A program made the translations under genes and the position numbers. DNA of 64,000 bases, from contig CAVSBG010000017.1 in the NCBI GenBank assembly GCA_963726125.1, positions 124,001 to 188,000 on the forward strand. Reading direction: 5' to 3'. The stretch's first letter is position 1. Each line of letters opens with the position of its first letter. Under the pieces are notes generated by a model that did no database searches, was not told the origin of the DNA, and was given only the letters and a program-made list of their open reading frames with translations. Below are positions 9,444 through 18,880 of the stretch, in pieces. This DNA comes from JAMXLO01 sp963726125. Its GTDB lineage: Bacteria > Pseudomonadota > Alphaproteobacteria > Acetobacterales > Acetobacteraceae.

Positions 9444-9482
9444 CCTCCCCCTCCCCTTGCGGGAGGGGGTTGGGGGAGGGGG
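9444..9482. repeat. C/G-tract hairpin repeat, copy 1
   Basis: A run of CTCCCCCTCCCC, a short TTGC turn, and GGGAGGGGG-TTGGGGGAGGGG forms a strong hairpin directly after alaX. Near-identical copies lie at about 45446 and 54436, and a longer relative is at 63715. The position just after a stop codon would allow it to act as an mRNA 3' structure; no T-tract follows. Confidence 0.75.
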
Positions 9483-9616
9483 TCGGCCCACCCCCGCCGT
9501 CCACCCTGACCGCTTCTTTTGCTTTCCTCCCACGGGAAGGAGAGCTGAAAATCAATCCTTTCCGCCCCCCGACTACTCGGCTTTCCGCAACTCACGGCGC
9601 GACGAGCAATCCCGCT

Positions 9617-10165
9617 TCACCTGTTCGCCAGCGCCTGCCCGAACAACGGCGATACCGCCGCGGGATCATAGGGCAATTCAGCCAGCGTCTCCGCGTGCCA
9701 GCAGCTCTTCCCCTCCGCCGCGATGAAATCGCCGTCGTAGACATGCAGAGCGTAGGACAGCTTGTCCAACGGGTTGGTAACCGAATGAATGATGTCGCGA
9801 CCCAGCACCGTCACGTCGCCGAGGCGAAGCGATGCCGCGCCTGCCGCCTCGACCCGTCCTTTCGCGTCATCGGGCAGGCGGCGCCAGAAGATGTTGTCCT
9901 CGCCGCCGCCATACATGCCGATGACGGCGCGGTGTTGGTGGTTGTGCGGCAGGGTCCATTGGCGCCCGCCCCATACGACGTTGGCGATGGTCAGCTCAGG
10001 CGTACGAACCAGGACACCAGCGAAAGCACCCGTCTGTTCGCCGAGCGCGGCAATGATGTCGCATGGTTCGGAGACGGCGCGGCGAACGACCTCACGAATG
10101 GCCTCGCTGCCGTGTTCTGCGAGAGCCGCACGGCAGTCAGCGGCGAAACGGTCGATATCGAACAT
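9617..10165 (-). CDS. Cupin-fold protein, cysteine-dioxygenase-like
   Basis: The protein has 182 residues from the ATG at 10165. The core LPHNHQHRAVIGMYGGGEDN followed by a later IIHSVTNP has the His spacing of the cysteine/3-mercaptopropionate dioxygenase branch of cupins, in which three histidines bind Fe(II). A thiol dioxygenase role is therefore plausible but not proven; annotated relatives are often just predicted metal-dependent enzymes of the double-stranded beta-helix superfamily. The much longer frame extending to 10909 is antisense to the next gene and was not used. Confidence 0.7.
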   Translation of the reverse strand: MFDIDRFAADCRAALAEHGSEAIREVVRRAVSEPCDIIAALGEQTGAFAGVLVRTPELTIANVVWGGRQWTLPHNHQHRAVIGMYGGGEDNIFWRRLPDDAKGRVEAAGAASLRLGDVTVLGRDIIHSVTNPLDKLSYALHVYDGDFIAAEGKSCWHAETLAELPYDPAAVSPLFGQALANR

Positions 10166-10266
10166 TATCGTTCTCCTGGCCTTCGATGGCGGCCGACGAT
10201 GCACGGTGGCCGGCATCAGATTCGAGACTGTCGTAACGCTGTCAAGCCAGGAATGCAGGCGCCGCG

Positions 10267-10953
10267 TCAGTTTCCGAACAGCTTGCTGAACCCCTGTGCC
10301 ACGTTGAGGAACTTGCTTGTCAGGTCGAGGATCTGTCCAAGCTCCATCGCCCGGCCACCACCCTGCTGTGCGCCGCCCATCATTCCGGGTCCGGCCATGC
10401 CGTTCCACATCGGGCCCGCGCCTCCCATCGGCTGCACCGGCATCACCGGCGACATGACGGGCGCCATCATCCCCATCTGTGCCATCACCGCGGACAGCAG
10501 TGCCTGTGCCGCTCCATCCGCCGGGTTCATCTGCACCGCCACGCTCAGTTCCTGCGCCGCGCCCGGCAGATTGCCGACACAGGCCAGCAGTCCGCCGGCG
10601 AACGCGTGGTACGGCGCGCAGCCGGGGTTCTGCATCAGTGCCGCCTGGATCGCCTGCAACGCGATCCCCAGATGCCCGGGGCTCTCCATCCCACGTCCAA
10701 GCATGAATTTGAGCCGGGCAGTGTGGTACTCCGCGACTGACAGCCCGTAATGCACCTGGTCGGAGAGCGGCAGCATCGCCTGGCGCGCCTGCATCACCAC
10801 CCCGCCGAGCGTCGCGTTGACCTGTTCCCAGCCCATCAGCGCCATTGGCAGCATGCCGGACTGTTCCGCCATCACTGCCTGCTGTGCCAGCCCTACCGCC
10901 GCCAGACATTGCTGGTTCAGCATCACCTGCGGATACATTCCGTAACCGGACAT
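10267..10953 (-). CDS. Hypothetical protein, Met/Gly-rich C-terminus, TPR-like helices
   Basis: This 228-residue protein has an alanine-rich helical N-terminal half whose spacing resembles degenerate TPR repeats (for example PGHLGIALQAIQAALMQNPG). A stretch rich in Met, Pro and Gly (about residues 160-200) and a short amphipathic tail ending FSKLFGN follow. No signal peptide or enzymatic motif is seen. It lies about 100 bp upstream of the cupin gene on the same strand and may be co-transcribed with it. Function unknown. Confidence 0.6.
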   Translation of the reverse strand: MSGYGMYPQVMLNQQCLAAVGLAQQAVMAEQSGMLPMALMGWEQVNATLGGVVMQARQAMLPLSDQVHYGLSVAEYHTARLKFMLGRGMESPGHLGIALQAIQAALMQNPGCAPYHAFAGGLLACVGNLPGAAQELSVAVQMNPADGAAQALLSAVMAQMGMMAPVMSPVMPVQPMGGAGPMWNGMAGPGMMGGAQQGGGRAMELGQILDLTSKFLNVAQGFSKLFGN

Positions 10954-11135
10954 GGTTTTCCCCTCGGCCTCGCGGTCCTAAGCTGGAATTTCATTCTGCC
11001 GCTGCACGCAGTCCACGTCACGCTTTTCCTGCAATCTGATGTCGTGCCAGTGAGCGCGGTGGCCGGCTCCAACTACCACTGGCTGATCGCGTTCAAACGC
11101 ACTGCAATCCGCGGCAGCCGAATGTTCGGCTCTCG

Positions 11136-14100
11136 CTACGCCCCGGATCTCGCTTCGCCGCCGATCGGGTAGCTGCTTGTGCAGCCGACATGCAGCACCA
11201 GTTCCACGGGGCCGACCAGTCGCTCGAGCATCGAGCCAGGCATCACCGCGTCACCGTCGGTCCAGCGCCAACCCTTCTCTCCCTCGAACGCGTGGAACCC
11301 CTTGGCGAGACGCGTATCCCGCGCCTTGATCGTCTGGAACCGAGCGCCCTGCCGCACCACAATCTGCCGCAGTGCGACCCCGAGCACGCGCGGATCGCGC
11401 GCCACCCCCAACACGTCCGGCGACGCGGCGCGCGAGACGACATGCACCTCGCGCGGCGAGCCGGTCAGCGCGAAGACAACTCGCCTCGCCATGGCTTGAT
11501 ACCGCATCCACCCGGCGCCCATCGACCTCCAGATGCAGATCGGCATCATGCGTCAGCGGCACTCCGGGCCGCTTGCCCCCGCGCTCCAGCAACTGCCGCC
11601 ACACCCGGTCCACCAGCGGCCCGCCGGTCAGCACAGGCGCGAACGGCTCCTTTGGAACCGCACCCGCCCCCGAGTCCGCGTTGTCGAACAGCCATCGGTT
11701 GCCATCATCGCGATAGCTCTCCGCCGGCGCGCCATTGGCGATCAGCACGTCGTGCGTTGCCAGTTCGATATGATAGAGCTCGACCTCCTGGGTGCGATCG
11801 TCCCATTCGATCGTGCGGTGGTTCACCAGGTACTCAACCGGGATCAGCGCGCCCTCCAGATACAGGGCGTGGCCCTTGGTCAGCCGCAGATCGCGGTTCG
11901 GAATGTTGTCGGCGAGCGCGCCCTTGCGCACGATCACCGGCGTCGCCGCGGTGCGTTGTCCGCGCGTGGCCGGCACGGTGCCAGTGCCGATCCACACGAT
12001 GCGTCGTTTCGCGCCGCTCAGCGTCGTTACGTCGTCACCAATGGCGAGATCCTGCACGCAGCACTCGCCCACCGGTGTCTGGATCAGCGTATCGGCGCAG
12101 AAGCACAGCAGCAGCGCGACCGCCGCACCGTCGTCGCTGGCCGTTGCGGTTACCGGGTGCGCGCCGGCGAGAGCGAGCGAGAACGATCCGCCGGTGAAAC
12201 CCAGTTGGCCGCCCTGGAAGGTGACGGACGCCGGATCGACGCCCTTCAGATCGATGGTCTCGCCGAGACCGAAGTTGGTGACGTCACCGGCGACGCCACC
12301 CGGCGTGTCGAAATGCAGATAGCCCTTGCTGCCGGCAAATCGGATCGTCTCGCCACTCGATACCGTGGCCTGCGCTTCGAGCGTGCTGCCTGCGCCGATG
12401 GTGACGCTGCCCGTCCCGATCAGACTGCCAACTGTCAGCGTGCTCGGATCGAGCACGATGGCACCATCGTTCTCCAGTGCGCCGGCATCGGTCAGCGAGG
12501 CGCCATTTAGATATCGGTCAGCGTTGCGCCTGATGCGATGGTGTCGCTACCTGCCAGCGTCCACGCTGCGTTCGCATCCACGGTGATCTGCGCAAAGCCG
12601 ATGATGCTGTCGCCCAGGCCGGTGATGGTTCCGGCGCTCGCGGCCGAGGCAAGTTCCAGTACATTGCTGAATGCGGCATCGGCGACGACGGCGCCGTTGA
12701 ACGAGGCTCCTGGTTGAAGGATCAACCTGGATGCGCCGCTGCCGAATTCGACCGCGTCGGCGATGGCACTCGTGCCTTTGCCACCGCCGATGAAGCCGCC
12801 ATCGGTCAGCGTTCCACCGCCGTGGAACAGCACGCCAGCACCGCCGGAGGCCGAAGGTGCCCGAACCGCCGACGATCGTGCCGTTGTTGGTCAGGACGCT
12901 GTTTGTGGCATCGACACCGCGCCGCGTAGCCGAAGTAGCTGGGGCCTCCAGTGATCGTGCCATCGTTGGTCAGGAAGCTGTTGTTGGCGCCGACACCGAT
13001 GCCGGCCGGCGATTACGCCGTCGTTGATCAGGGTGCTGCTTGTTACATGAACGCCGTAGCCGCGTAGCGGCCGGTGATCGTTGCATTGTTGTACAGGAAG
13101 CTGTTGGTGGCGTCGACGCCGGTGCCGGCGTAGTGGGCGGCGCTCCGGCGATCGTGCCGTTGTTGATCAGGACGCTGCTGGAGGCTTCGACACCGGGGCC
13201 GCTGCCGGCATAGGAGATCTCATAGATGCCCGGTGAGCCGCCGCCGGAGCCGGCGGTGATGCCGCCGTTATTGATCAGAATGCTATCAGCGCCGAGGGAG
13301 ACGCCGGAGGCGCCGACACCGCCGTCGTAGTTATGGCCACCATTGCCTGCCGGCGATCATGCCGTCGTTTATCAAGTTCAAGAAGCTGCTTGAGGCTGCA
13401 ACTCCGATCCCGCCGTCGCCGCCATTGCCGTAACCAGAAACGGAACCGCCCGAGCCGCCGGTGATCATGCCGCCGTTGGCCACGTTGCCGCCCGTGACAA
13501 TCACGCCGGACGCCGCCGACGCCGCTGGTACGTGCGGCGCCCACGAGTCCGCCAGCGCCGGAACCTCCGGCGATCGTTCCGTCGTTGTTCAGGGTTGCGC
13601 TCGTGAGCTCAACACCAGTGCCGCCAGAGGCGTTTCCTGCCGATCCCGAACCGCCGGTAATCGTGCCCTTGTTGGTCAGGCTGCCGCTTGTGACGTGGGC
13701 TCCGGAGCCACCCGGGCCGTAAATGCCGAATGCGCCGCCGCCGGCACCCCCGGTGATCGCGCCGTTGTTGGTTACATTGCCGCTGGTGATATCAACGCCG
13801 GTGCCGCCTAAGCCTAAGCCGGTGAATTCGGAAGAAACCGCCGCCGCCGCCTACGATCGTGCCGTTGTTGGTCAGAGTGCTGCTTGTGCCGTCGACGCCG
13901 GCGCCGCCGGACTGGCCTCCCGCAATCATGCCGTCATTCGTCAGGCTGGCGCTTGTGACATCGATCCCAGACCCGCCGGTGCCGTAATTGTAATTGGCAT
14001 TGGCAGTGTTGCTGCCCCCGTTGCCGCCGACGATATTTCCCTTGTTGGTCAGCCTGCCGCCCGTGAGAACGACACCGATGCCTCCGGTACCGCTGGCGGT

Positions 14101-14305
14101 GCTGCTGTAGGACCCGGAAGCACCAGCGATAGCCCCTTCATTCAGGACAAATCCCCCGCTGATGGTCGCGACGAGACCGGTAGCACCATCAGTGGGGGAT
14201 GGCCTGATAGCGCCGGTGGGGGTGATGGTCAGCGGGCTCCGATAAGAAGCGCTCCCCAGGGTGACGCTAATTGAGACAAGAGGTACTGATCGTGCTGCCG
14301 GCCAT
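11136..14305 (-). pseudogene. Repeat-containing surface protein with C-terminal Hint module, multiple frameshifts
   Basis: The gene starts at an ATG at 14305 with an AGGAGA ribosome site and reads MAGSTIS before leaving frame near 14290. Many repeats of a glycine-rich unit then follow, with cores such as LTNNGTIVGG, LTNDGMIAGG and LTNKGTITGG. They are spread over different frames between 14170 and 12840. After further shifts near 12840 and 12510 comes a Hint (hedgehog/intein-like) module: CFCADTLIQTPVGECCVQDL, then RLTKGHALYLEGALIPVEYL. A last shift near 11490 gives the tail ending at 11136. The architecture (beta-helix-type repeats plus Hint) suggests an exported, possibly self-processing surface protein. 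At least five frame changes make it a pseudogene or a badly assembled repeat region. Confidence 0.7.
12840..14170 (-). repeat. Degenerate tandem repeat encoding LTNNGTI-GG units
   Basis: About a dozen copies of a unit of roughly 75-110 bp recur, each carrying a near-constant core that on the plus strand reads like ATCGTGCCGTTGTTGGTCAG. In the coding strand they give Val-Asp/Thr-Ser-x-x-Leu-Thr-Asn-Asn-Gly-Thr-Ile-x-Gly-Gly. Unit length varies because of glycine-rich insertions. The repeat region lies inside the Hint-protein gene and is where most of its frame changes fall, consistent with slippage or with misassembly. Confidence 0.8.
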
Positions 14306-14862
14306 TGTGATCTCCTGATGCGAGTCAAAGGCACGACACTCAGGAAGCCAGCGCTGCTGTCGTCATAGCCAGCGCATGGTGATGCGCAACGTCTCCGCGT
14401 GCGTCAGCGACCCATAAGCCAAGTTGTGCCTTACGTATAGCCTTAAAGTCGAGAGTGTTCTGCAACAATTGGCTGTATTATCTGCTGGCATGGGCCAGAC
14501 GATGCCGGGTGAGCATTGAGTTCAAAGTTTCATTTTACCGCGCACATGCGACGATGTTTTGCTTTTCAACTATCTCGCCGAGGTGCCGTGACGGATCATC
14601 TCGGCCGCACGCTGGCCGCGTCACGCATTTCCTGATACGCAGCGTGGAACTTGGTGGAGCCGCGTCGCAGCTAGCAAGCAAGAAATCTTTTGCCACAGAT
14701 GTACGCCGATACACACAGATAGACCGTGGCGCTTGATAGACTGTTGGCATAGTATGCGGTTCATTGGCTTCGCCAGTCGGTGGCCGCCGATCTTATCTGC
14801 GAAATCTGCGGCTGAAGATTCCTCGCCTTGCGACGTGCTGCACCATCTTCGTCGACCTCCGC
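14306..14862. other. Intergenic region upstream of the Hint gene
   Basis: No convincing gene is present. The right half holds a palindromic element (14692-14817). The left part, next to the Hint gene start, is the probable promoter region and is AT-richer than its surroundings around 14440-14580; no promoter motif is clear enough to call. Confidence 0.5.
14692..14817. repeat. GATGCACAC-type palindromic element, diverged copy
   Basis: The left arm begins GCCACAGATG and continues with periodic ACACAGATA. The right arm ends ATCTGCGGCTGAAG, which is complementary to the left arm with several mismatches. The same arms occur better preserved at 39814-39934 and 58288-58407, so this is an older member of that family. 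The interior is not shared with the other two as far as I can see. Confidence 0.6.
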
Positions 14863-16104
14863 TCAGCCCGCGGCAAGATCAAACAGCGTCTGCGTCAGCA
14901 CGCGCGTTCCCGCCGCAAGTTGCGCCGGTTCCGAATACTCCGCCGGATTGTGGCTGATGCCCTTGCGGCAGGGCACGAAGATCATGCCGGTCGGGCACAC
15001 CGGCACGACGAACTGCGCGTCATGGAACGCACCCGAGGGCAGGCGCATATACTTGCACTGTTGATCCGCGGCGGCGCGCTCCACGGCGTCGATCACCAGT
15101 GGCGAGAACTCGACAGGCAGCGCGTGGAATGTCTCCTGCACCGTCACACCCGCGTCGCGCACCGCGGCCTGCACCACGCCCGCCACCGCATCACCGCGCG
15201 CCAATAACACCGCCTTGTCGGGATGGCGAAAATCGATCGTGAAGCTGACACGATCCGCCACCGAATTCGACGTATTCGGCGCCACCACGATGCGTCCGAC
15301 GGTGAACCGCAGCACGTCCTTCGGATCGTGCATCAACGCATTCAGCGCGGTGATCGCGCGCACCATGTCCTGCACCGCGTCCTGCCGCAGAGCGAGCGGC
15401 GTCGTGCCGGCATGAGCCGTCTCGCCTGTGAGCGTCACGGTGAACCACCGGCTGCCCTGGATGCCGGTGACCACGCCGATATCGAGCTCTGCCGCCTCCA
15501 GCCTGGGTCCCTGCTCGATGTGCGCCTCGACATAGGCGTGCGGCTGGCCGCCGAGCGGTCGTGTCGGCACATCCGCTTCGGTCGCCAGGTGCGCAGCGAG
15601 CGCCTCACCGAAGCGCACGCCGTCCGGGTCGACGACGTCGGCAAAATCCTCGACGTGGCGGAACTTGCTCCACGACATGCTGCCCATGCAGCCTGGGGCG
15701 AACCGGCCGCCTTCCTCGTTGGTCCAGGCGACCACCTCGATCGGGCGGCGCGGCGTGATGCCGGCGTCGTGCAACGCGGTCAGCGCCTCGAGGCCCGCGA
15801 TCACACCGTAAATACCATCAAACCGGCCGCCGTTCGGCTGCGTGTCCATGTGGCTGCCGGTGACGACGGCAGCGGCCTGCCTGTCACTGCCATCCCGACG
15901 CAGCCACAGGTTGGCGGCGGCGTCCACCGAGACCGTGGCGCCGATATCCTGGGCCCAGCCGATCAGCAGCCGGCGCGCCTGCCGGTCGAGTTCGGTCAGA
16001 CACGCGCGGTTGACGCCGTCACCCGGTATCGCGCCGAGCTTCGCCATCGCCATGAGGCGATCCCATTGCCGCTGTTCGCTCACCGCCGCCGCAGCGTGGT
16101 TCAT
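14863..16104 (-). CDS. M20-family Zn-dependent hydrolase (allantoate amidohydrolase/N-carbamoyl-amino-acid hydrolase)
   Basis: This 413-residue protein has the binuclear metal motifs of the hydantoinase/carbamoylase family: SHMDTQPNGGRFDG (His85, Asp96) and NEEGGRF (Glu130/Glu131). The lid domain follows (VTLTGETAHAGTTP, about 228-241) and a late SGAFHDAQF supplies a further His. These enzymes hydrolyse carbamoyl or ureido groups, releasing ammonia, in purine or pyrimidine breakdown or amino-acid salvage. Substrate choice (allantoate, ureidoglycine, N-carbamoyl-beta-alanine) is not decidable here. It lies downstream of the DUF1800/DUF1501 genes on the same strand. Confidence 0.85.
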   Translation of the reverse strand: MNHAAAAVSEQRQWDRLMAMAKLGAIPGDGVNRACLTELDRQARRLLIGWAQDIGATVSVDAAANLWLRRDGSDRQAAAVVTGSHMDTQPNGGRFDGIYGVIAGLEALTALHDAGITPRRPIEVVAWTNEEGGRFAPGCMGSMSWSKFRHVEDFADVVDPDGVRFGEALAAHLATEADVPTRPLGGQPHAYVEAHIEQGPRLEAAELDIGVVTGIQGSRWFTVTLTGETAHAGTTPLALRQDAVQDMVRAITALNALMHDPKDVLRFTVGRIVVAPNTSNSVADRVSFTIDFRHPDKAVLLARGDAVAGVVQAAVRDAGVTVQETFHALPVEFSPLVIDAVERAAADQQCKYMRLPSGAFHDAQFVVPVCPTGMIFVPCRKGISHNPAEYSEPAQLAAGTRVLTQTLFDLAAG

Positions 16105-16160
16105 GTGCGCCTCCGATGTTTCGGCGCAGATGACGTGGCGCGGGCGGCAGCGTCAATCGG

Positions 16161-17355
16161 TCAGGCGCGGATCAGGCCGTTGCGTGCCTGGGCGGTTTCG
16201 CTTGCCGGGAACACGCCGGCCAGCGCCGTCGAACCAAGGCCGAGATGCTGCGCCAGCATGCCCTTGGCGACCGAGCGCAGATCGGTGGTGGGCGCAAGGT
16301 CGCGATCCTCCAGCAATCGTCCGGCACCAAGGCCGGGCCAGTCCGCAACGACCCGGCCGCCGGCCACCGCGCCGCCCAGCACGAAGGCGACGGCGCCGGT
16401 GCCGTGGTCCGTGCCCTTGGTGCCATTGACCCGCGCAGTGCGGCCGAATTCTGTCATCGCCAGTACCTGCGGTCTCCCTCCAGGCATCCCCCAGGCCTTC
16501 CTTCAAAGCCGCCAGCCCGGCGTCGAGCTGCTCGAGCACGCGCTTCAGCCGCGGCACCTGTGCGACGTGTGTATCCCAGCCACCGATCTCCAGGGCGGCG
16601 AAACGTGGGCCATTGGGCGCGCGCAGCATCTCGCCGGCGGCACGTGCCAGCGCGGGAAATGCGGTGCGCTCCTGCCCGGCATCCGCATTGTCACCGGTCA
16701 TGACCGAGGCGCTGAAGCCACGCGCGCGCAGCCCCTCGGCGATGGCAGGTCCGGTCAGGTGATCGGTTTCGTTCAGCGCGGCGATCTGGGCATAGAGGTC
16801 GGGGGGCGGCGTGTTGACGCCATGCGGCGCCCAGTTCGCCACCAGCGCCGGACCGCGCAGCAGCAACGGCACGGAAACGTTGATCGCCACGGCATCGCCC
16901 TCGGGCCGGACAGTGCCGGCTGCCGGCATCGCGGCCACCGCGCGATTCAGCCAGCCGCTCGTCATGCGGTGATCTGCGCCGCTCTCCAGGCAATCCTGCG
17001 CCTCGAAGTGGCTGCGCACGCGGGTGGGGCCGGCGATGGCATGCACAGGCATTGCCTCCCCGGCCCGGTACATCGCATGCAGATTGGTCAGCGACGGATG
17101 CAGGCCATAAAAGCCGCCGAGATCAAGCAGCCCGTTCTGCTGACCGGGATCGGGCGGCACGATCTCGCCCCGCAATCCCACCAGCGCCGGGTCGCCGTAC
17201 GGCACCACCGCCGCCATCCCATCCAGGGCACCACGCAGGATCACCACGATGAAGCGCTTCTCTGTCGGTGCGGCGGCAACCGCCAGCGAAACACGACCGA
17301 ACGAAACGGCGGCGGTCAGGCCAAGCAATGCCGAGCGGCGGGTCAGTGAAAACAT
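16161..17355 (-). CDS. DUF1501 family protein, Tat-type signal, one frameshift
   Basis: The N-terminus MFSLTRRSALLGLTAAVSFG is a twin-arginine-like signal, followed by RFIVVILRGALDGMAAVVP, the opening of DUF1501 proteins. The frame is lost near 16475 (after EGLGDAW) and resumes as VLAMTEFGRTARVNGTKGTD in another frame to the stop at 16161. One base correction gives about 397 residues, the normal family length. DUF1501 proteins belong to the alkaline-phosphatase/sulfatase-like superfamily and are nearly always paired with DUF1800 proteins, as here. The substrate is unknown. Start and upstream stop are one base apart, so the pair is co-translated. Confidence 0.8.
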
Positions 17356-17356
17356 A

Positions 17357-18649
17357 TCAGCGCCTCTGAAATTCCGGAGCGGTCAGCAGCAGCGTCATTG
17401 CCTCGCGGCGAGAACCGGCGCGGCGTACCGCCTGCAACGTGTCGTCATGCAGCAACGGCCCGAGATTGAGCGCCGCCAGATCCGCCACATCGCGCGTACC
17501 GATGCGGCCAGACACGCTATACGCCCAGTCGATCCGCCGCATCATCGCCTCGGGCGCGGCCCAGTCGCCGGCGCGATCGGGCCAGCCATTCGGCTGCGGC
17601 GCGCCCTGATATGGCTGCCCAAGCCCGGCCAACACACCCTGGAGGTTGACCGTCTCCCGCTGCTCCTGCGGCAGATCGAGCGCGCGCAATGTGGCAATCA
17701 CGAAGTCCTGCGGCGTCCGCAGCTTGGCGGCCGGCTGCCAGGCGGCATCCAGCGTGATCAGCGCGGCGGCGGCAGCGCCAAGATCGCCGTGGGTGTCGCG
17801 CAGCACGCCCTCGATGCGTCGCACTGCATCCGGCGAGGGTTCGTCGGCAACGAAATGCCGCACCAGCTTGCCGGCCAGGAAGCGATGCGTCGCCGGATGG
17901 CCGGCAAGGACATGCAGCGCGGCCATGCCGCCCTCCTCGCCCTCCGGAAAGCTCTGTCCCATGACGACATGCGCACCAGGCTCGTGCGCTGCCGGGCGGA
18001 AGCGGAAACCGGGCGAAGCGTCGCGCAGGTCGATCGACCACCCGGTCAGGATCTTGGCGAAGCTGGTGACGTCTGCCTGCGTATAGCCGGCGGCGGGACT
18101 GACGGTGTGCAACTCCAGGCACTCCCGCGCCAGGTTCTCATTCAGCCCGCGCTTGCCACCCTTGCCCGCGGGACTGTCCGGTCCAACCGAACTGGCGTTG
18201 TTCAGATAACGCAGCATCGCCGGGTGACGCATGACCGCGACCAGCATGTCCTCGAAACGGCCGGTCACATGCGGCCGGATCGCCTCCTCCACGAACGCGC
18301 ACGCCGCCGCGGCGATCCCGCCACGCACAGAGACGGTGAAGTGATTGCTCCAGAACCACACCAGCCGTTCGCGGAATGGCGCCGGCGTGGTCAGTGCATT
18401 GCCAAGTTCCGCCTTCGCCTGCGCCCGGAACAGCGCGCGCACCTGCGAATCCTCGGGCTTCGGCCGATTGGCGCGGTCGGCAAGCGAGGCCGCGACGGCC
18501 GTCGCCGTGCTCGGCCGCGGGTCGATGCCCGACGGGTCAGGCTGGCGCAGCTGATCCCGCAGCCATACCGCCGGGTCGGCAGGCAGCTTTTCGTCGCCGC
18601 GGCGTCCCAGCCCAAATCGGATCAGCGCCTGTGCTGTGCGGATGTCCAT
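17357..18649 (-). CDS. DUF1800 family protein
   Basis: From the ATG at 18649 the protein has 430 residues and begins MDIRTAQALIRFGLGRR, a typical DUF1800 N-terminus. Recognisable family segments include RERLVWFWSNHFTVS, a central RECLELHTVSPAAGYTQADV and FLAGKLVRHFVADEP. The family is predicted to be exported or membrane-associated and is coupled with DUF1501 partners. Its biochemistry is not established. The next gene, DUF1501, starts one base after this stop. Confidence 0.85.
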   Translation of the reverse strand: MDIRTAQALIRFGLGRRGDEKLPADPAVWLRDQLRQPDPSGIDPRPSTATAVAASLADRANRPKPEDSQVRALFRAQAKAELGNALTTPAPFRERLVWFWSNHFTVSVRGGIAAAACAFVEEAIRPHVTGRFEDMLVAVMRHPAMLRYLNNASSVGPDSPAGKGGKRGLNENLARECLELHTVSPAAGYTQADVTSFAKILTGWSIDLRDASPGFRFRPAAHEPGAHVVMGQSFPEGEEGGMAALHVLAGHPATHRFLAGKLVRHFVADEPSPDAVRRIEGVLRDTHGDLGAAAAALITLDAAWQPAAKLRTPQDFVIATLRALDLPQEQRETVNLQGVLAGLGQPYQGAPQPNGWPDRAGDWAAPEAMMRRIDWAYSVSGRIGTRDVADLAALNLGPLLHDDTLQAVRRAGSRREAMTLLLTAPEFQRR

Positions 18650-18869
18650 GACAAAGACATTACGCCCGCCCCCTGTGTCGGAGGGTGACAAAGGGTGAAG
18701 CACGCCCCACCTCCAGACAATGCATGCGTGAGTTGCATCCGTTCACGCCGATAATCCTTGCAAATTGTGTCGCGGTGCAGCATTTGAAACGCGTCATAGC
18801 CGGCTGGCGACAGTCGGATTAGCATGCGGGCGCGCGGGACAGGGGTTCCGGGGCGCCCGTCGTGGTAAT

Positions 18870-18875
18870 GGAGGT
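18870..18875 (+). promoter_or_regulatory. Ribosome binding site that fixes the EF-G GTG start
   Basis: GGAGGT lies 5 bases before the GTG at 18881. No ATG is nearby and the first conserved EF-G residues begin six codons later, so GTG is the start. Confidence 0.75.
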
Positions 18876-18880
18876 TCACC

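Noticed and set aside
12840..14170. Possible CRISPR-like array
   Set aside because: The spaced repeats are protein-coding glycine-rich units of uneven length with related spacers, not short identical repeats with unique spacers.
15223..17349. 708-codon open frame on the plus strand
   Set aside because: It lies antisense to the amidohydrolase and DUF1501 genes; its length comes from high GC and lack of stops, and its composition is Arg/Pro/His-rich without motifs.
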